DNA from: Silene latifolia
Lineage: Eukaryota > Streptophyta > Magnoliopsida > Caryophyllales > Caryophyllaceae
DNA length: 64,000 nt
NCBI RefSeq assembly: GCF_048544455.1
Contig: NC_133534.1
Coordinates: forward strand, 32,068,217-32,132,216
Reading direction: 5' to 3'
Positions 21,820 through 33,337 of the stretch are shown in pieces. The notes below the pieces were generated by a model. The model was not told the DNA's origin. It saw only the letters and a list, made by a program, of their open reading frames with translations, and did no database searches. Each line of letters starts with the position of its first letter. Position 1 is the stretch's first letter. Position numbers and translations under genes: made by a program.

Positions 21820-23622
21820 CAACTTCCTCGTTTGGTACCTACTTCGGCGTTTCGATTGACATTCCGCGGAAGCGATCTGAGGTTTTTCATCCATTTACAA
21901 ATTGACGACTCGTATTATATCGTGGTCATCACTTCATCTTAGCCAACCGTGTAAGCTTCTTGTCATTTCGGCTATTTTGCTTGCCTCTCTTAATCATTTG
22001 ATGGCGGCTGTTCCTTTTCCTCTTGGAATTTATTGCAAAATTGATTCTCTAATTGCTTCCTTTTGGTGGTGAAATGACTGGAAGCAACATTCCATCCACT
22101 GGCTCAAGCGTGAGGTTTTGCAGGTACCTAAAGACAATGGGGGTTTCGGAATTAAACACACTCTCATCTTGAGTCAAGCCTCGCTTATTAAAAATTACTG
22201 GCGTCTACAAACCCATCATTCGGGTTTGCTTGCAAAATATTTAATACCTAAGTACGGCCGTGATCTTCCAATCCTTACAACGAAATCGCGTGTCTCACAA
22301 CCGTCTTTTCGTGTGTCTGAAATTTGTCGTGCGGTTGCTGCGGTTTCAACAGCCATTTGCTGGAACATTGGAAATGGCAAAAATGTTAACTTGTTTACTA
22401 GCCGCTGGGTGCATGGTGACATCCCATTGCGACGACCAACAATAAAAGAGAGATCCACTCCTATTTTATCTGACTTGCTTTTTCCTTTGGGTGACTGGAA
22501 TCCTGTTGCTATTTTCCTCCTTTTTGAGTCACACAATGCTAAGAAGATTTTAGCAATGGAGCCTCCGCTACCAGCCATTGACGACTTCCAGCCATTGACG
22601 ACTTCCTTTTGCTGGAAGTTTACAGAAGATGGAAACTACTCTGTCAATACAGGATACTTGTACCTTTGGTTTAAAACCTTTGGTCTTTCTTCTCTGCCTT
22701 TTCTTACCGCTTTCCCATGGTCCTGCATCTGGAAACTCCATGGGTACTAAGTTTCCTCGGTTATTTTGGCGGCTTGCTCACAATATTATGCCAACCACGA
22801 TTAATTTGAATTACCGTGGTGTGCCTGTTAGTCTGGTTTGCTCTCTCTGTCGCTCTTCAACTGAAACCACAGATCATCTTTTCCGTTCCTGCACTATTGC
22901 TCAGCATGTTTGGAAATCCTCTGCTCTTGGTATTAGCTCCCAGGCAAACGCTTCAGTATCTTTTACTCGCTGGCTTGCTGATTTTGTCTTCTATCTTTCC
23001 CATCAGTCATCTGCTTCTCATAACTATCTCCTTTACTTTGGCTGTGTTCTGCAAGCAATATGGTCAGTCCGTAATTCAGTTGTTTTTCAAGACAATCCCG
23101 TGGACCCTTTGCGCATATGTCAACTAGCAAATCAGCTCATCTTTTCGCATCAAAAATTTCTTGCAATCTGGTCCACTTCCTTTGTACCACGTCACAACCC
23201 GCCCCCATCATCCTCCCACAATCACTTCTGCTACAATCTACCTATATGTTCTGGTCAGAAGATTAGACTCGCACAACAGCTACAATGTCTCCATCTCCAT
23301 CTCTCTTTCTGGAAGTAATAATCTGACGTCTCTCAAAGCTTCATCATTTTTTGCGGCGTCAACAAAAGCTCTACTGCTAGCTATGCGTAATGCCCACTCA
23401 GCGGGCTACAACTCCGTCTCTTTCTTACTTTCCTGTCGAAAATTATCTGCTGTTCTGGCAAAGCTAATGCCAGTACTAATATGTGTGCGAAATTCCGTTC
23501 GAGAAATTCGCAACTTACTTGTCATCTACCCCTACTGGTCTGTTAGTTTGGCTACATGATAAGACCCTTATGTACTTGTTTCTTTACTTAATATAATCAA
23601 TTTATTGTTGTAAAAAAAAAAA
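21820..23622 (+). mobile_element. 5'-truncated LINE with poly(A) tail
   Basis: Homology to LINE ORF2 begins near 21835 (YFGVSIDIPRKRSEVF, just after the reverse transcriptase palm) and runs to an A tail at 23612-23622. Three frames are used, so it is a dead copy. Flanking duplication not identified. Confidence 0.8.
21960..23559 (+). pseudogene. LINE ORF2 C-terminal remnant (zf-RVT and RNase H-like)
   Basis: Frame 2 carries ASLNHLMAAVPFPLGIYCKID, a stop at 22070-22072, then VPKDNGGFGIKHTLILSQA and NIGNGKNVNLFTSRWVHGD up to about 22740. Frame 3 continues with FWRLAHNIMPTTINLNYRGV and the zinc-like CSLCRSSTETTDHLFRSC. The end (23340-23559, frame 1) resembles the RNase H-like tail of plant LINEs (AASTKALLLAMRNAHSAGY). 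A 17-bp tandem duplication (CCAGCCATTGACGACTT) lies at 22571-22604. Confidence 0.75.
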
Positions 23623-23704
23623 TCTTCTCATGTGTAAATAAATATAACTAGCTAGATTTTGTTATTCATAGTAGATAACGATTATCATATTCAACTTTCT
23701 TTAA

Positions 23705-24159
23705 GGTATGTTTGGGAATCTTAATTTGGAATTGAATTCTATAATTAAGACATTTTAAGTGTTTGACAACTCTAAGAATTAGGAATTTGAATTGTCTCAA
23801 TTTCTAATCAATTCCAAGCTAGTTAAAATTTGGGGCTCTCAAATACCTAACATATAGTAGCCATTTTAATTTTATCACTTCTTACATTTTATTTTGTGAT
23901 GCAAATTTCATCGAAATACTTTTATTTATGATATTTTTTCCAATCGAAAATATTTTCCGCGACAATATTTTTTTTTTCGAATATAAAATATCCGATGACC
24001 TCGACCCATATCCGTCTCGCCCAATTCCAGTTGCAATTCCAATTCCAGGGGTTTCCCAAACGCAATTTTGGAATTGAATTTGAAATAGAATTCAAAAATT
24101 TGGATTTCTACAATTGAAATCATCAAAATGAAATCCATTCCACGTTTCCAAACACTACC
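23705..24159. mobile_element. Tourist-like MITE
   Basis: Left end GGTATGTTTGGGAATC, right end GTTTCCAAACACTACC, with the TAA duplication at 23702-23704 and 24160-24162. 455 bp, rich in GGAATTGAATT motifs in both orientations, no coding capacity. Confidence 0.8.
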
Positions 24160-24162
24160 TAA

Positions 24163-25335
24163 AAGTATTCAATATATATAATCGAGCTATAGAAGATTGT
24201 CGCCGACAATGAAGGTTGGATTATACCACCACATGTATGTAGATGAATGTATTAGTATTTTAAGTTTTTTACTTTTTTTTTTCTTTTTAGTTTATGAGTT
24301 ATGATATAAAGTTTCCAAACTTTTTCACATGAATACTTTGCTATAAAAAATTACAATTTAACGGAGAAACTTTATAAAACCTTAAAAAAATACTTATAAC
24401 CTGAGTTATGTTTGAGTCGTAGTCTAAGAAATTAAAATAGCACTCCGAATTTTTAAAAATTTTATAAATAATACATATAAACTTGGTTAAATTTGAATAG
24501 GTTGTATTATATAATAATCTCTAAAAGTATAATTTCTTTTTGTATTTTTGTAGTAGGAAAGGATAACATACACAATACTTTTATTTTTTAAAAAAAGTTG
24601 CTGGGACCTAATTACATAGTTAGAAATTGAGTTACACATATATGGTAAATCCGTCGGGAGAAGAATGAAACTCATGAAAACCTATTGGGAAAAACGTGTC
24701 AACTTAGGGCATCCATAATAGAGGTTTGTGGGAGAGGTTTATCAAAGTTTTTGTAGGTTTGTGAACAAACCTCTTTATTATTGGAGAGAGAAAAAAATGC
24801 ATGTGGTTAGACCATTTTTATTTAAGGTCACGAGGGAGGTGGGTAAAGTTAATCCAAGCTTAAGCATATAATTAAGACGATGTAACGGAAAAGAAGGTAA
24901 TGTGATGACCTTTTTCCACCAGCTTGACCTCCATCATCTTCTTCATGATATAGTGAAAAATGAGTGTCCTCTTTTTATGGGTCCGGGAAGTAAAAGATAC
25001 TAGAATTAGAGAGGGTTTGGTGGTAGAAAAAATGAGAAATGATTGGGAAAGTGGAAGGTGTTGGGATAGAGGAAAATACTTAAATAATAAAAATATATTT
25101 AGAGTTAATAGATTGATGACCTAGTCAACTTGTCGTTTTGGATGGAGATGGTCATCCAAGTTAGTATGCGGGTTGGTGGAGAGAGAATGTGATCGAAGAA
25201 ATAGTTCTAGTGGGACATGATATTAAGGGTTTTTGTTAGGAAATACCTACCATTTAATTCCGTTGCAATCAAGGTACCTAACATTTTTGCCAAAATTAAT
25301 GTATCAGACATTTATGTTTGTTTGCAAATAAGGTA
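24163..25335. other. Intronic/intergenic DNA, no clear feature
   Basis: AT-rich. 24709-25250 resembles non-autonomous DNA transposons (GGGCATCCATAATAGAGG) but no matching right end was found. No gene. Confidence 0.4.
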
Positions 25336-25420
25336 GCTCTAACACGCCAACCCAAACCCTGGGTCGGGAGCAGTTACTGACGGTAGCTCGTTAGGCTGTA
25401 TACTTAGTCGACGGATCAAC
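25336..25420 (-). mobile_element. Cassandra LTR fragment
   Basis: On the minus strand this 85-bp piece matches the last part of the Cassandra LTR at 45688-46002: shared blocks are TCGGGAGC.GTTACT, TAGCTC, AGGCTGT.TAC and GATCAAC. It stops exactly where the LTR-like block at 25421 begins. Confidence 0.65.
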
Positions 25421-26678
25421 TGTAACACACCTATTTATCCAAGAGCCTTTAGCAAGACATTCCCAGATAAATAAGACCGTTACCATCTCAGTTGCCTGAG
25501 GTAATGAATAGAAAAGACGAATGATACAAATGTTACTTTAAATAAATAACTTACTTTATTAAGAATAACTCAAATAACCTTGTTACATAATCTCCAAACC
25601 AAATAATTAAATAATAAATACATCGCAGCGGAAAGATAAATAATGTAAGTAAATTTTATTGTTATTCTAAGGTGAAAACTAGACTCCAACACTGACATCA
25701 TCTCTCGCCCAAATCCCCAAACAACGTCCAGTTCAGCAACTTAAAATCAAACCAATAAATTAATCTCCTCCTCATTTAACCGGAAATATTAAACGGTTCA
25801 TAATAGACCACCCCAATTAAAGCAAGCGACAATTTTATTTTGTCAACAGAAACATAAAAACGTCAAGCAAAAGTTGAGTAGAGAAATCCAACAAGTACCA
25901 AGTTACTAAAATAACTCAACTAATCTCAAACAAACATACAACATCTCATTCTCTATCACAACCAACACCGTACTGCTAACGAGCTCCTCGATCTCGCGAG
26001 AGCGAAATCAATAATCCGAACTCATAACGACCTCCCCGGTCCGTAGATCGACAGCATATATGATAACAGTACAAACGCCGAACTCCTAACAACCTCCTCG
26101 GTCTGCAGACCGGCATCTCAATCAAATATGGTAACAGTGAAACAACAAAGCACATAAAGTAATCATAGCAATAGAATACACTCAGTACAAATAATTAGAC
26201 TGTCTCTTACTGACATCCAAACCACCAACTCAATAGCTAACAACCGTTGCAACAATAACAACCGATACATAGATAACAATAATACATGTTAAATAGGAAT
26301 TTCCTACCTTTTAGCAATCCAAGCACAACAATCAATCTTAATAACGATCTTCTACCAATCCGCTTCCTACAACATATAATCCATATAATTACTACAAATT
26401 CAACCCAATTCTAAGTCAAGGGTTAGTTTATAACGAATCTAGGATAATAATTAAGGAGATTACTAACTATATTAATTGATTAAGAAGGTAGATCTAACAA
26501 CATACAATGCTAGAGGCTTGATCTTGCTTGCTAAATGTGATTTCCTACAATTTGATTGTTAATCTTCATTCCCCTCTTCTCTTAAATGTGATTTTATGTG
26601 AATAAGCAAAAGTGTTATTAATCTGATGTTAGGATAATATTTATAGGTTTTAGGTAAATCAAGGTCAATTAGGAAAGA

Positions 26679-26721
<43 letters not shown>

Positions 26722-27918
26722 CACGAATCAGCGCAGAGAACGAGCAACCAATTCCGAGACACGCGGGACGCGCCTAAGACACGTGCGGGTCACCCCTAAG
26801 ACACGCCGAGTGGCACCTAGTTATGCCAGTCGAACTTTAAATGGTCGCCATTTCTTCGTTACTTACCGGAATGAAGCTTGTGACCATGCGTTGGAAAGTT
26901 AAGATGATAAGCTTTCTCCTCCAACTCGAGTGACCTCCAACGAAACTCTAGAACTCTACATATAACAATTTGAAGTTCACTCTTATACAAGCGATCATTT
27001 TCCAACTGAAGACACATTTGTTTAAACTTTTCTATTAGTCCTTCATAGTTTAAATTGTACTTAGATGCAATTTATCATATCAGCATTCTTTTCACATCTA
27101 TTTTCCACAATAACAAACAACCACAATCCCTTCTTACATAAGCCATACCAATCATCATATAATACCCTTCACATTATATAATCCCTCTAACTCATCATAT
27201 ATCACGGAAGACCACATCTAACGGAAACATAAATTACCATGAGTAAAACAATGCATTAAAGAAGCCTAATCAGTATGAACAAATAAGTAAAAACCACCTT
27301 GAAGAAAGACACTCGAGAGAGTGCAAAAGGGTGACTTGATCGAGTCACATCCACTTGACCGAGTCTCAAATTTACTCGGACCGAGTTGGCCAATCCAGAG
27401 TCACACTTATAGCCACTGAAAATATTCGGTCAAGTGGCAAGGGGTCACTCCGTCGAGTCACTACACTCGCCCGAGCCCTCCGGGCCATGGTCTACTCGGT
27501 CGAGTAGTTAAGTAAAAATCTGCCTAACTTTCTATTATACTATAGCTGTAAACTAGTCCTATTTCTCACACTTATAAGCAGATCAATAATATACAAGCTT
27601 AATACACTTAATAATTCATACAGTATTTTCATCGCAACATATGTCAATCATTTAATGCCGTCTTTCAGGCTCACCATCATGTCATCAATTAGGATAGTTA
27701 TAAATAAAGGCCCACGAGTAAGCTCAAACCAAATTAACCAATTTATGTCTCCGAGTGAATCCCAAGTTAAAATAATTTGAATAGACGATTCGGTAAAATT
27801 TATTCTAACATGCAATGACTCGCTAAATTATAAATCTTAAAACATTTCATTTAAGTTAGGTTAATTAAATATTTAAAAACGGGACAATAATATATTTAAA
27901 AAATTTGCGGGTGTTGCA
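25421..27918. mobile_element. LTR-like block (TGTAACAC...GTGTTGCA), gypsy-type solo LTR candidate
   Basis: Begins TGTAACACACC and ends GGGTGTTGCA, the inverted termini of a large class of plant LTRs. About 26150-26340 is closely similar to 51480-51660 in the block that starts at 50756, so it is a repeated element. It contains CTAACGACCTCCTCGGTCCG-type tandem motifs (25975-26110), an (AAT)n tract (26682-26721) and a cluster of ACTCGNNCGAGT-like palindromes (27308-27510). No ORF. No target duplication, and different DNA on each side, so a rearrangement is likely. Confidence 0.55.
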
Positions 27919-28138
27919 CCAGTGGAGCTTACTATATTTTGTCCTTCCTTCCCATAAAAAATTCCTACACAAAGCATCAATCGTATTCAAAACAACTTTG
28001 GGAATGATAAAAATCATAACCCAATAATTATGGAAAGTAGCTAGTACATATTGCACTAGGACTAGCCTCCCAGTATAGGATAATTTTCCTTGCTCTATTG
28101 CTTCTAATTCTTGAACTAATTTTATAAGGATACTGATA
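27919..28138 (-). pseudogene. LINE reverse transcriptase scrap
   Basis: Minus-strand reading gives LVQELEAIEQGKLSYTGR then LVLVQYVLATFHNYWVMIFI and IDALCRNFLWEGRTKYSKLHW, the stretch after the reverse transcriptase palm in L1-type LINEs. It is cut by the LTR-like block on the left and by a hAT-type end on the right. Confidence 0.65.
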
Positions 28139-28148
28139 ACAAACGCCC

Positions 28149-28912
28149 CAGGGGCGCTTGATAAATGGTCATTACACAGAAAATAGTTGTTTTCTAAGAA
28201 AAGACCAAGTCATACTAATTTTACATTTTTACCCAACTATTACTCCGTTTATTTCTCCCCTGCCAGTCAACCTTGTACCCTTTACAGTCAGCCTACTTTG
28301 TTCACACCAGCCACCTCCACCCTCCGTGCCGATGCAACTATACCCTAGCTACCTCCTCAAATTCTCATCGATATGATTGCATCTATCCGGCGACCACCAA
28401 AATCCATCGCCCAAAGCTCGGTCGTTACACCTTATGAACCATCCGTTAAAAATAGCCACCACCACATGAACCATCTGTTAAAAATTGCCTCCTTCGATAG
28501 CCATTTTTTTCTCAGAAAACTCATTGTGGCGGTGACCAGAACTGAACTCTATACCCTTATATGATGACTCCGTTGTTTTGTTTTGCCGCCGGTTGCCGAA
28601 TCAATATACACCCTAATAGTGGAATGGTGAACCCCTTTTGGAACGAGATTAAAAAAAAGCTTGTGGTGGTGGTTGAATTGAAGGTTTTATCAAGGAAATG
28701 GTTAGGATCGGTGGTTGGCGATCGGGATGTGAGGTCGGAGTTTGGGGGTAACTAGTGGTTTGTGGATGGGTTGGTGGTGAAGGGTATTTTAGTAGATTTA
28801 TGGACTTCAGGGATATCAAGTTGTTTGGGTTGATTTTTCAACTGTTAATCCCTATTATTTAGGAGAATAAAGCCTTCATGTAACTATATTTCACTCTTAA
28901 CAAACGCCCCGG
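28149..28912. mobile_element. hAT-like non-autonomous element
   Basis: Left CAGGGGCGCTTGATAA; right, reverse-complemented, CCGGGGCGTTTGTTAA. These are CAGGGGCG-type hAT ends. The 12 bases before the left end (AACAAACGCCCC) are themselves a reversed terminus, so two ends abut here. No clear 8-bp duplication. No ORF with recognisable content. Confidence 0.55.
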
Positions 28913-29063
28913 GGGCTATTGATATCATTTTCCTTCTTAAAATACCATTGTAAAAAAATAATTGTGATATCCCAAAATGAAATCGATGCAAAAATAGGAA
29001 AGGAGGAGCAAAATCCTAACCATCTCCTCCTTTATTTTTCCACTAAAAAAACCCTTCTATCCT

Positions 29064-29514
29064 CAGGAGCGGATCTAGGAGTTTAGTATAAGGGGGCACA
29101 AATTAGTTTTAAAAAAATTATCTTCTATTTTATAAATATATTTTTATTGTGGATGGTTTTTGCAACTAAAATATTGTACAAAGTAAAAAAAAATAGGATG
29201 AACAATAAGCTTGAAAAGTATGTATCATCTATAAAAATTAATATTGTTCATTGGACTTTTTTGAATTAAAATACTTTAAATTTTAAATAAATGTACTTTA
29301 TAGTATTGACTAATATCTCTTTTAAGTTATTACACTTTTTGACAATGGTAAAGAGAGTAGTATATTACTATGAGGTCAAAGGTTCAAATGTCATTGGTCC
29401 ACTAATTTCTACTATTACAAATATATGCATATAAGGATACTTCAACTCTCTATATATTTCTGCGATGTCAAGGTGGGCACTTGCCCACTCCCCTCCCCTC
29501 TAAATCCGCCCCTG
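29064..29514. mobile_element. hAT MITE with 8-bp duplication
   Basis: Left CAGGAGCGGATCTAGG; right, reverse-complemented, CAGGGGCGGATTTAGAGG. An exact 8-bp duplication TCTATCCT (29056-29063, 29515-29522) proves a hAT insertion. 451 bp, non-coding. Confidence 0.9.
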
Positions 29515-29522
29515 TCTATCCT

Positions 29523-30016
29523 TCCATCATATTCGGGATATCACTGACAATTAATTAGGACATATAAGCCGCAAAATAGCTATTTTTTATCATATATTAA
29601 TATGAAAAATTATGAGTTAATCAATAGAAGTCTCCCTTTAGTAAGATTCATTTGCTATTTTCCTTTTGGCTTTCTAGAGTTCGGTTTTAGTCGAAATATA
29701 GATAAAAGTAGTTTGTTAATGATTCGTCACATGTCTCTACAATGGATACATGTTATTTGTGAGTAATATTTGGTGCTAGAAAAAAAAGATAATTTTTACC
29801 CATCGTTAAATCAAACGAATGATCTCCTCAAAAGCTGTATAAAGATACGAGAACAAACCCGAATTGTCATATCAGGTCTTCATATATCTTTAGTTTTACA
29901 AGATGAACTATTTCGTTGGCTTCTGTTTGGATTGTTGTCGATTTTATTTAGGTGCCACCTAGCGTTTTATTAACGAATTATTCCCTGCTTTAAAAAAAAG
30001 CCAGAAATATAATAAT
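29523..30016. other. AT-rich DNA, no feature recognised
   Basis: No gene or repeat ends found. Confidence 0.5.
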
Positions 30017-30840
30017 CTAGTTGGAAAGCCCGCACGATGCACGGGGCTCCGATTGGAATTATCTATAAAAATATAATTTTACGTTAATAAAAAAAGTTCA
30101 ACTATGTTGAATCATTGATGGAAAAAACAAAATTGTGGTAGATGTAGTTGATGATCGATAAGTTATTAGTGTTTTTAGCATAAGAGATTTGTCATTCAGT
30201 AGTATTATATCAAGTGATATAGTTATAGTATGTAATTAGCTTTTTTTATTATTACAGGCACAACCTGATTTTAGTTAAATACCAAACACTATCTCTATAA
30301 ACATGATGCAGTTCACCAAAATGAACCTTTAATAACAGAGACACGTCGTTATATATTTTGCAAATTATTTTAACCTACAACAACTACGTAAAACTGAACG
30401 ATGTTTCGTAAACCAACAGGTATCACAATTATATATATTCAATGTGTTCTGAGTAAATGTTAGATCTCTTAAAACATAATTTTACCTTGACTATCTATAA
30501 TTAAGAGTATTTAATTTGCTCATCATAAACTTCTCACAAAATCAAATCCAAACTGAATTTCAATAGAATTAGTAATCTCTAAAGAACAATAAAAAATATC
30601 TGTGATTCTATTACATAGAATGCAGGGGGGGCACCTAGTAGTAGTAGTAGTAGTATCATTTGTGACAACATCAGTTAATAGTTTATGACATCATTAAAAT
30701 CTTTTGGGTTACCAAATTAATATTTTATGGCAACGCTGAAAACGTTGGTTTACGTTATCATGGTCTGGTAATAGAAAACTATTAAATTTAACAAAAAGTC
30801 AAAACAATGTTTAATTTTTAAAATTTATTCTGAACCAATA
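30017..30840 (-). mobile_element. Helitron-like element, copy 1
   Basis: On the minus strand the 3' end is an AGCCCCGTGCA...TGCGGGCT hairpin, TTCCAA, then CTAG (30020-30017). The following about 800 bp is homologous to 41830-43060 (shared: AAAAAGTTCAACTATGTT, GCAAATTATTTTAAC, AGATCTCTTA, GTGATTCTATTACATAGAAT). A (TAG)n microsatellite lies at about 30636-30654. The 5' end is not resolved. Confidence 0.5.
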
Positions 30841-31516
30841 GCTATTTATTCTATTAATAAAGTTTATAAAATTAAAAAAACAAACTTGAAATAAACTCTT
30901 AACAATTGGCTCAAAAGCAAGTAAACATGGATAGAAAAAACATCAAAAATAAATTAATTTGATATGGGGAAGTTCAGAGATCTTGAAATATCTCATATTT
31001 CGGCTATGTTGTCAAGAAATAAGTTTAAGTCTATATGACCAAAATTTCATTTATGTTAATTTTTTATAAGTATTTGGTAGATAAATTATTTATCAAAATA
31101 AGAGTACCTTGTGAGAAATAAGCCACCAATTTTTTTTATTTCTAATTCTTCAATTTATAATATTAAATATAAAGTTTTTTTTTTTTGAGAAAATTAAATA
31201 TGGAGTTTTTGTTAGGTCCTTCTATGCCATTTTATTAAAAAAAGAGCTACATTTTAGTTAGTTTGGCGTACATTTTTTATTTAATCATCTAACTTATTAG
31301 CTCCTAATTATATGTGGGTAGTATATGAAATTTTTTAATAGATGAAATTGTAAAAGAATTTATTTATGTGAAGTTGTTGAATAGTGTAGGTTAAAATAGT
31401 ATTCGACCTTTAATATAATTGAGTATTCAATAGTTTTATCACTTATTTGCTACATAATGAAAACTCTATCTCAGCTTTTTGTATATACATCTGAATTAAC
31501 TAAAAGAAAGAAAGAA
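30841..31516. other. AT-rich DNA, no feature recognised
   Basis: No gene visible; poly-A/T rich. Confidence 0.5.
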
Positions 31517-31692
31517 AAACAATTAATCATTTAATTTAAATTAGTAATTTATATGTATATATCGAAAGATCAATATACCTTAAAAACCTTCGAAGCATGC
31601 ATAGAACGAAAAACAATTAGTCATTTGATTTAAATTAGAATATATGCATACATCGAAAGGTTAATATACTTTAAAAACCTTTAAAGCCTGCA
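31517..31692. repeat. Tandem duplication of about 95 bp
   Basis: AAAACAATTAATCATTTAATT... to ...CTTAAAAACCTTCGAAGCATGCAT is repeated once with small differences (second copy from about 31609). Confidence 0.6.
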
Positions 31693-32045
31693 TAATATTT
31701 GATCATCTATCTCAAATTGTACCCCTAAATACATAAAAATTTAACTAAGTATAAATTTCCGTAGTGCACAAGCAATATTATGATGGATCAAAACATAATG
31801 TGCATTCTTTTGATTCAATTAATTAATGATCATAACATATGTACACCCTTGAGGCCTTGGGTAATAAGTAGTCTAAATTATTAAGACTCTTTCAAAATCA
31901 CTCTTATTCGAAATCTAGGCTAATGTGCGATCCAGTCTATAACTGATCATCAATTCATCATATGAATAATACGATGAGTTGCTCCGTTGCTACACAAAAA
32001 CTTTGAGTTACCCAAACCGCCAAATTCTACTTAAGTTATTCTCGT
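31693..32045. other. Intronic/intergenic DNA, no feature recognised
   Basis: No gene. It is the left flank of the copia element; its last five bases before the LTR are one copy of the GTTAG duplication. Confidence 0.5.
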
Positions 32046-32050
32046 GTTAG

Positions 32051-33337
32051 TGTTAGGTACATATACCTATTATTAGACTCCTCTAATAGTGAACTAATTA
32101 ACTTCTTAATTATTTGTTCTTTAGATCTAGTGCATGCATAACAAAATAAGATATTTATGAGGAAAAACAATGTCCCTACATTGTTAGATGGTTCGAAATA
32201 TAGGGCACAACTAAGGTCACCTTCCTTCACTTGTTCTTGAGCTTAATGTGTTGGATGATCCTCCAAAATCCCAAAGTAGAGATCCTCCTTAGATTACACC
32301 CAAGACTTATCCCTTAAACTAGTATACAAATTAACTAGATTAAACTAGTATCCTTAAAATTAATTCTAATATTATTAGATATTAGAATGGATGAACAAAT
32401 GCTTGTGAATCTAAAAACCTTGTTTTTAGAGAGATATAGAGAATATGAGAGTATTTGCATGTGGAGGAAGTGAATGAATGAGTAAGTAAAAAACGAGAAC
32501 AAAAGTTCTCATAAAGAGGAGGTGAGGCCGGGTAGGGTGTGTCCAAAGGGGCATCTTACTTTCCTCTTTTTGTCTTCACAAGAATTGGATGTGTAAGATG
32601 TGTAAGAGTAGGTGTAAGGCTAGTTGTAGGTAGGCAGGCATCATCATGCCATTTTATCAAATCAAATAAAAACAACCAAAACCCACTAACATACCCTCTA
32701 TTTCGATCCAACCTCCATAAAATGGACCACCATTTTATTTTGTCAATTTGTCATTTGTCACACAATACGTCACATATTGTATTTTACATGTTATTAATTA
32801 ATTTAATGCATATTTATCACATAAATATCATTTTACAAATTAATTAAATTACATACAACAAATTGACTAGTGATACTTGATCACATGAATAAAATGGGTC
32901 ATATAATTATAATTCACAACATCTTGTACTTATAATTAACCATTCATTCTTATCTCTATTGTTTCTCAAACAATAAACAATTTTAGTAATAAAGCATTTT
33001 TATTACTAAAATAAATTTTATTTAATCTCATTACAATAAGATATATTCTTTCTCACCAGTAAGTTGTTCAATTTTATGGAATTGATCAGCTTGTATCGTC
33101 ATACAATTAATCAATTTATCTATTAAGAGAGTTGTCCTTTTAGGTATGACCTTAAGGGATCAACTGACCACCACCGTCATACGACAGTAATGTCAAACTC
33201 TAGTCAGCCAATCATTACCGATTAATGATGATCAGTTGATTTTATAATAAATCATCCCTCACGTATTCTTAATATGTGATTTAATTATGATATTAAATCA
33301 TGTGATCGCATAATTGTTGAGGACACATTTTCCAACA
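32051..33337 (-). repeat. 3' LTR of minus-strand copia
   Basis: 1287 bp from TGTTAGGTACATATACC to CACATTTTCCAACA (plus-strand reading). Preceded on the minus strand by a polypurine tract AAGTGGGAGA. Confidence 0.9.
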
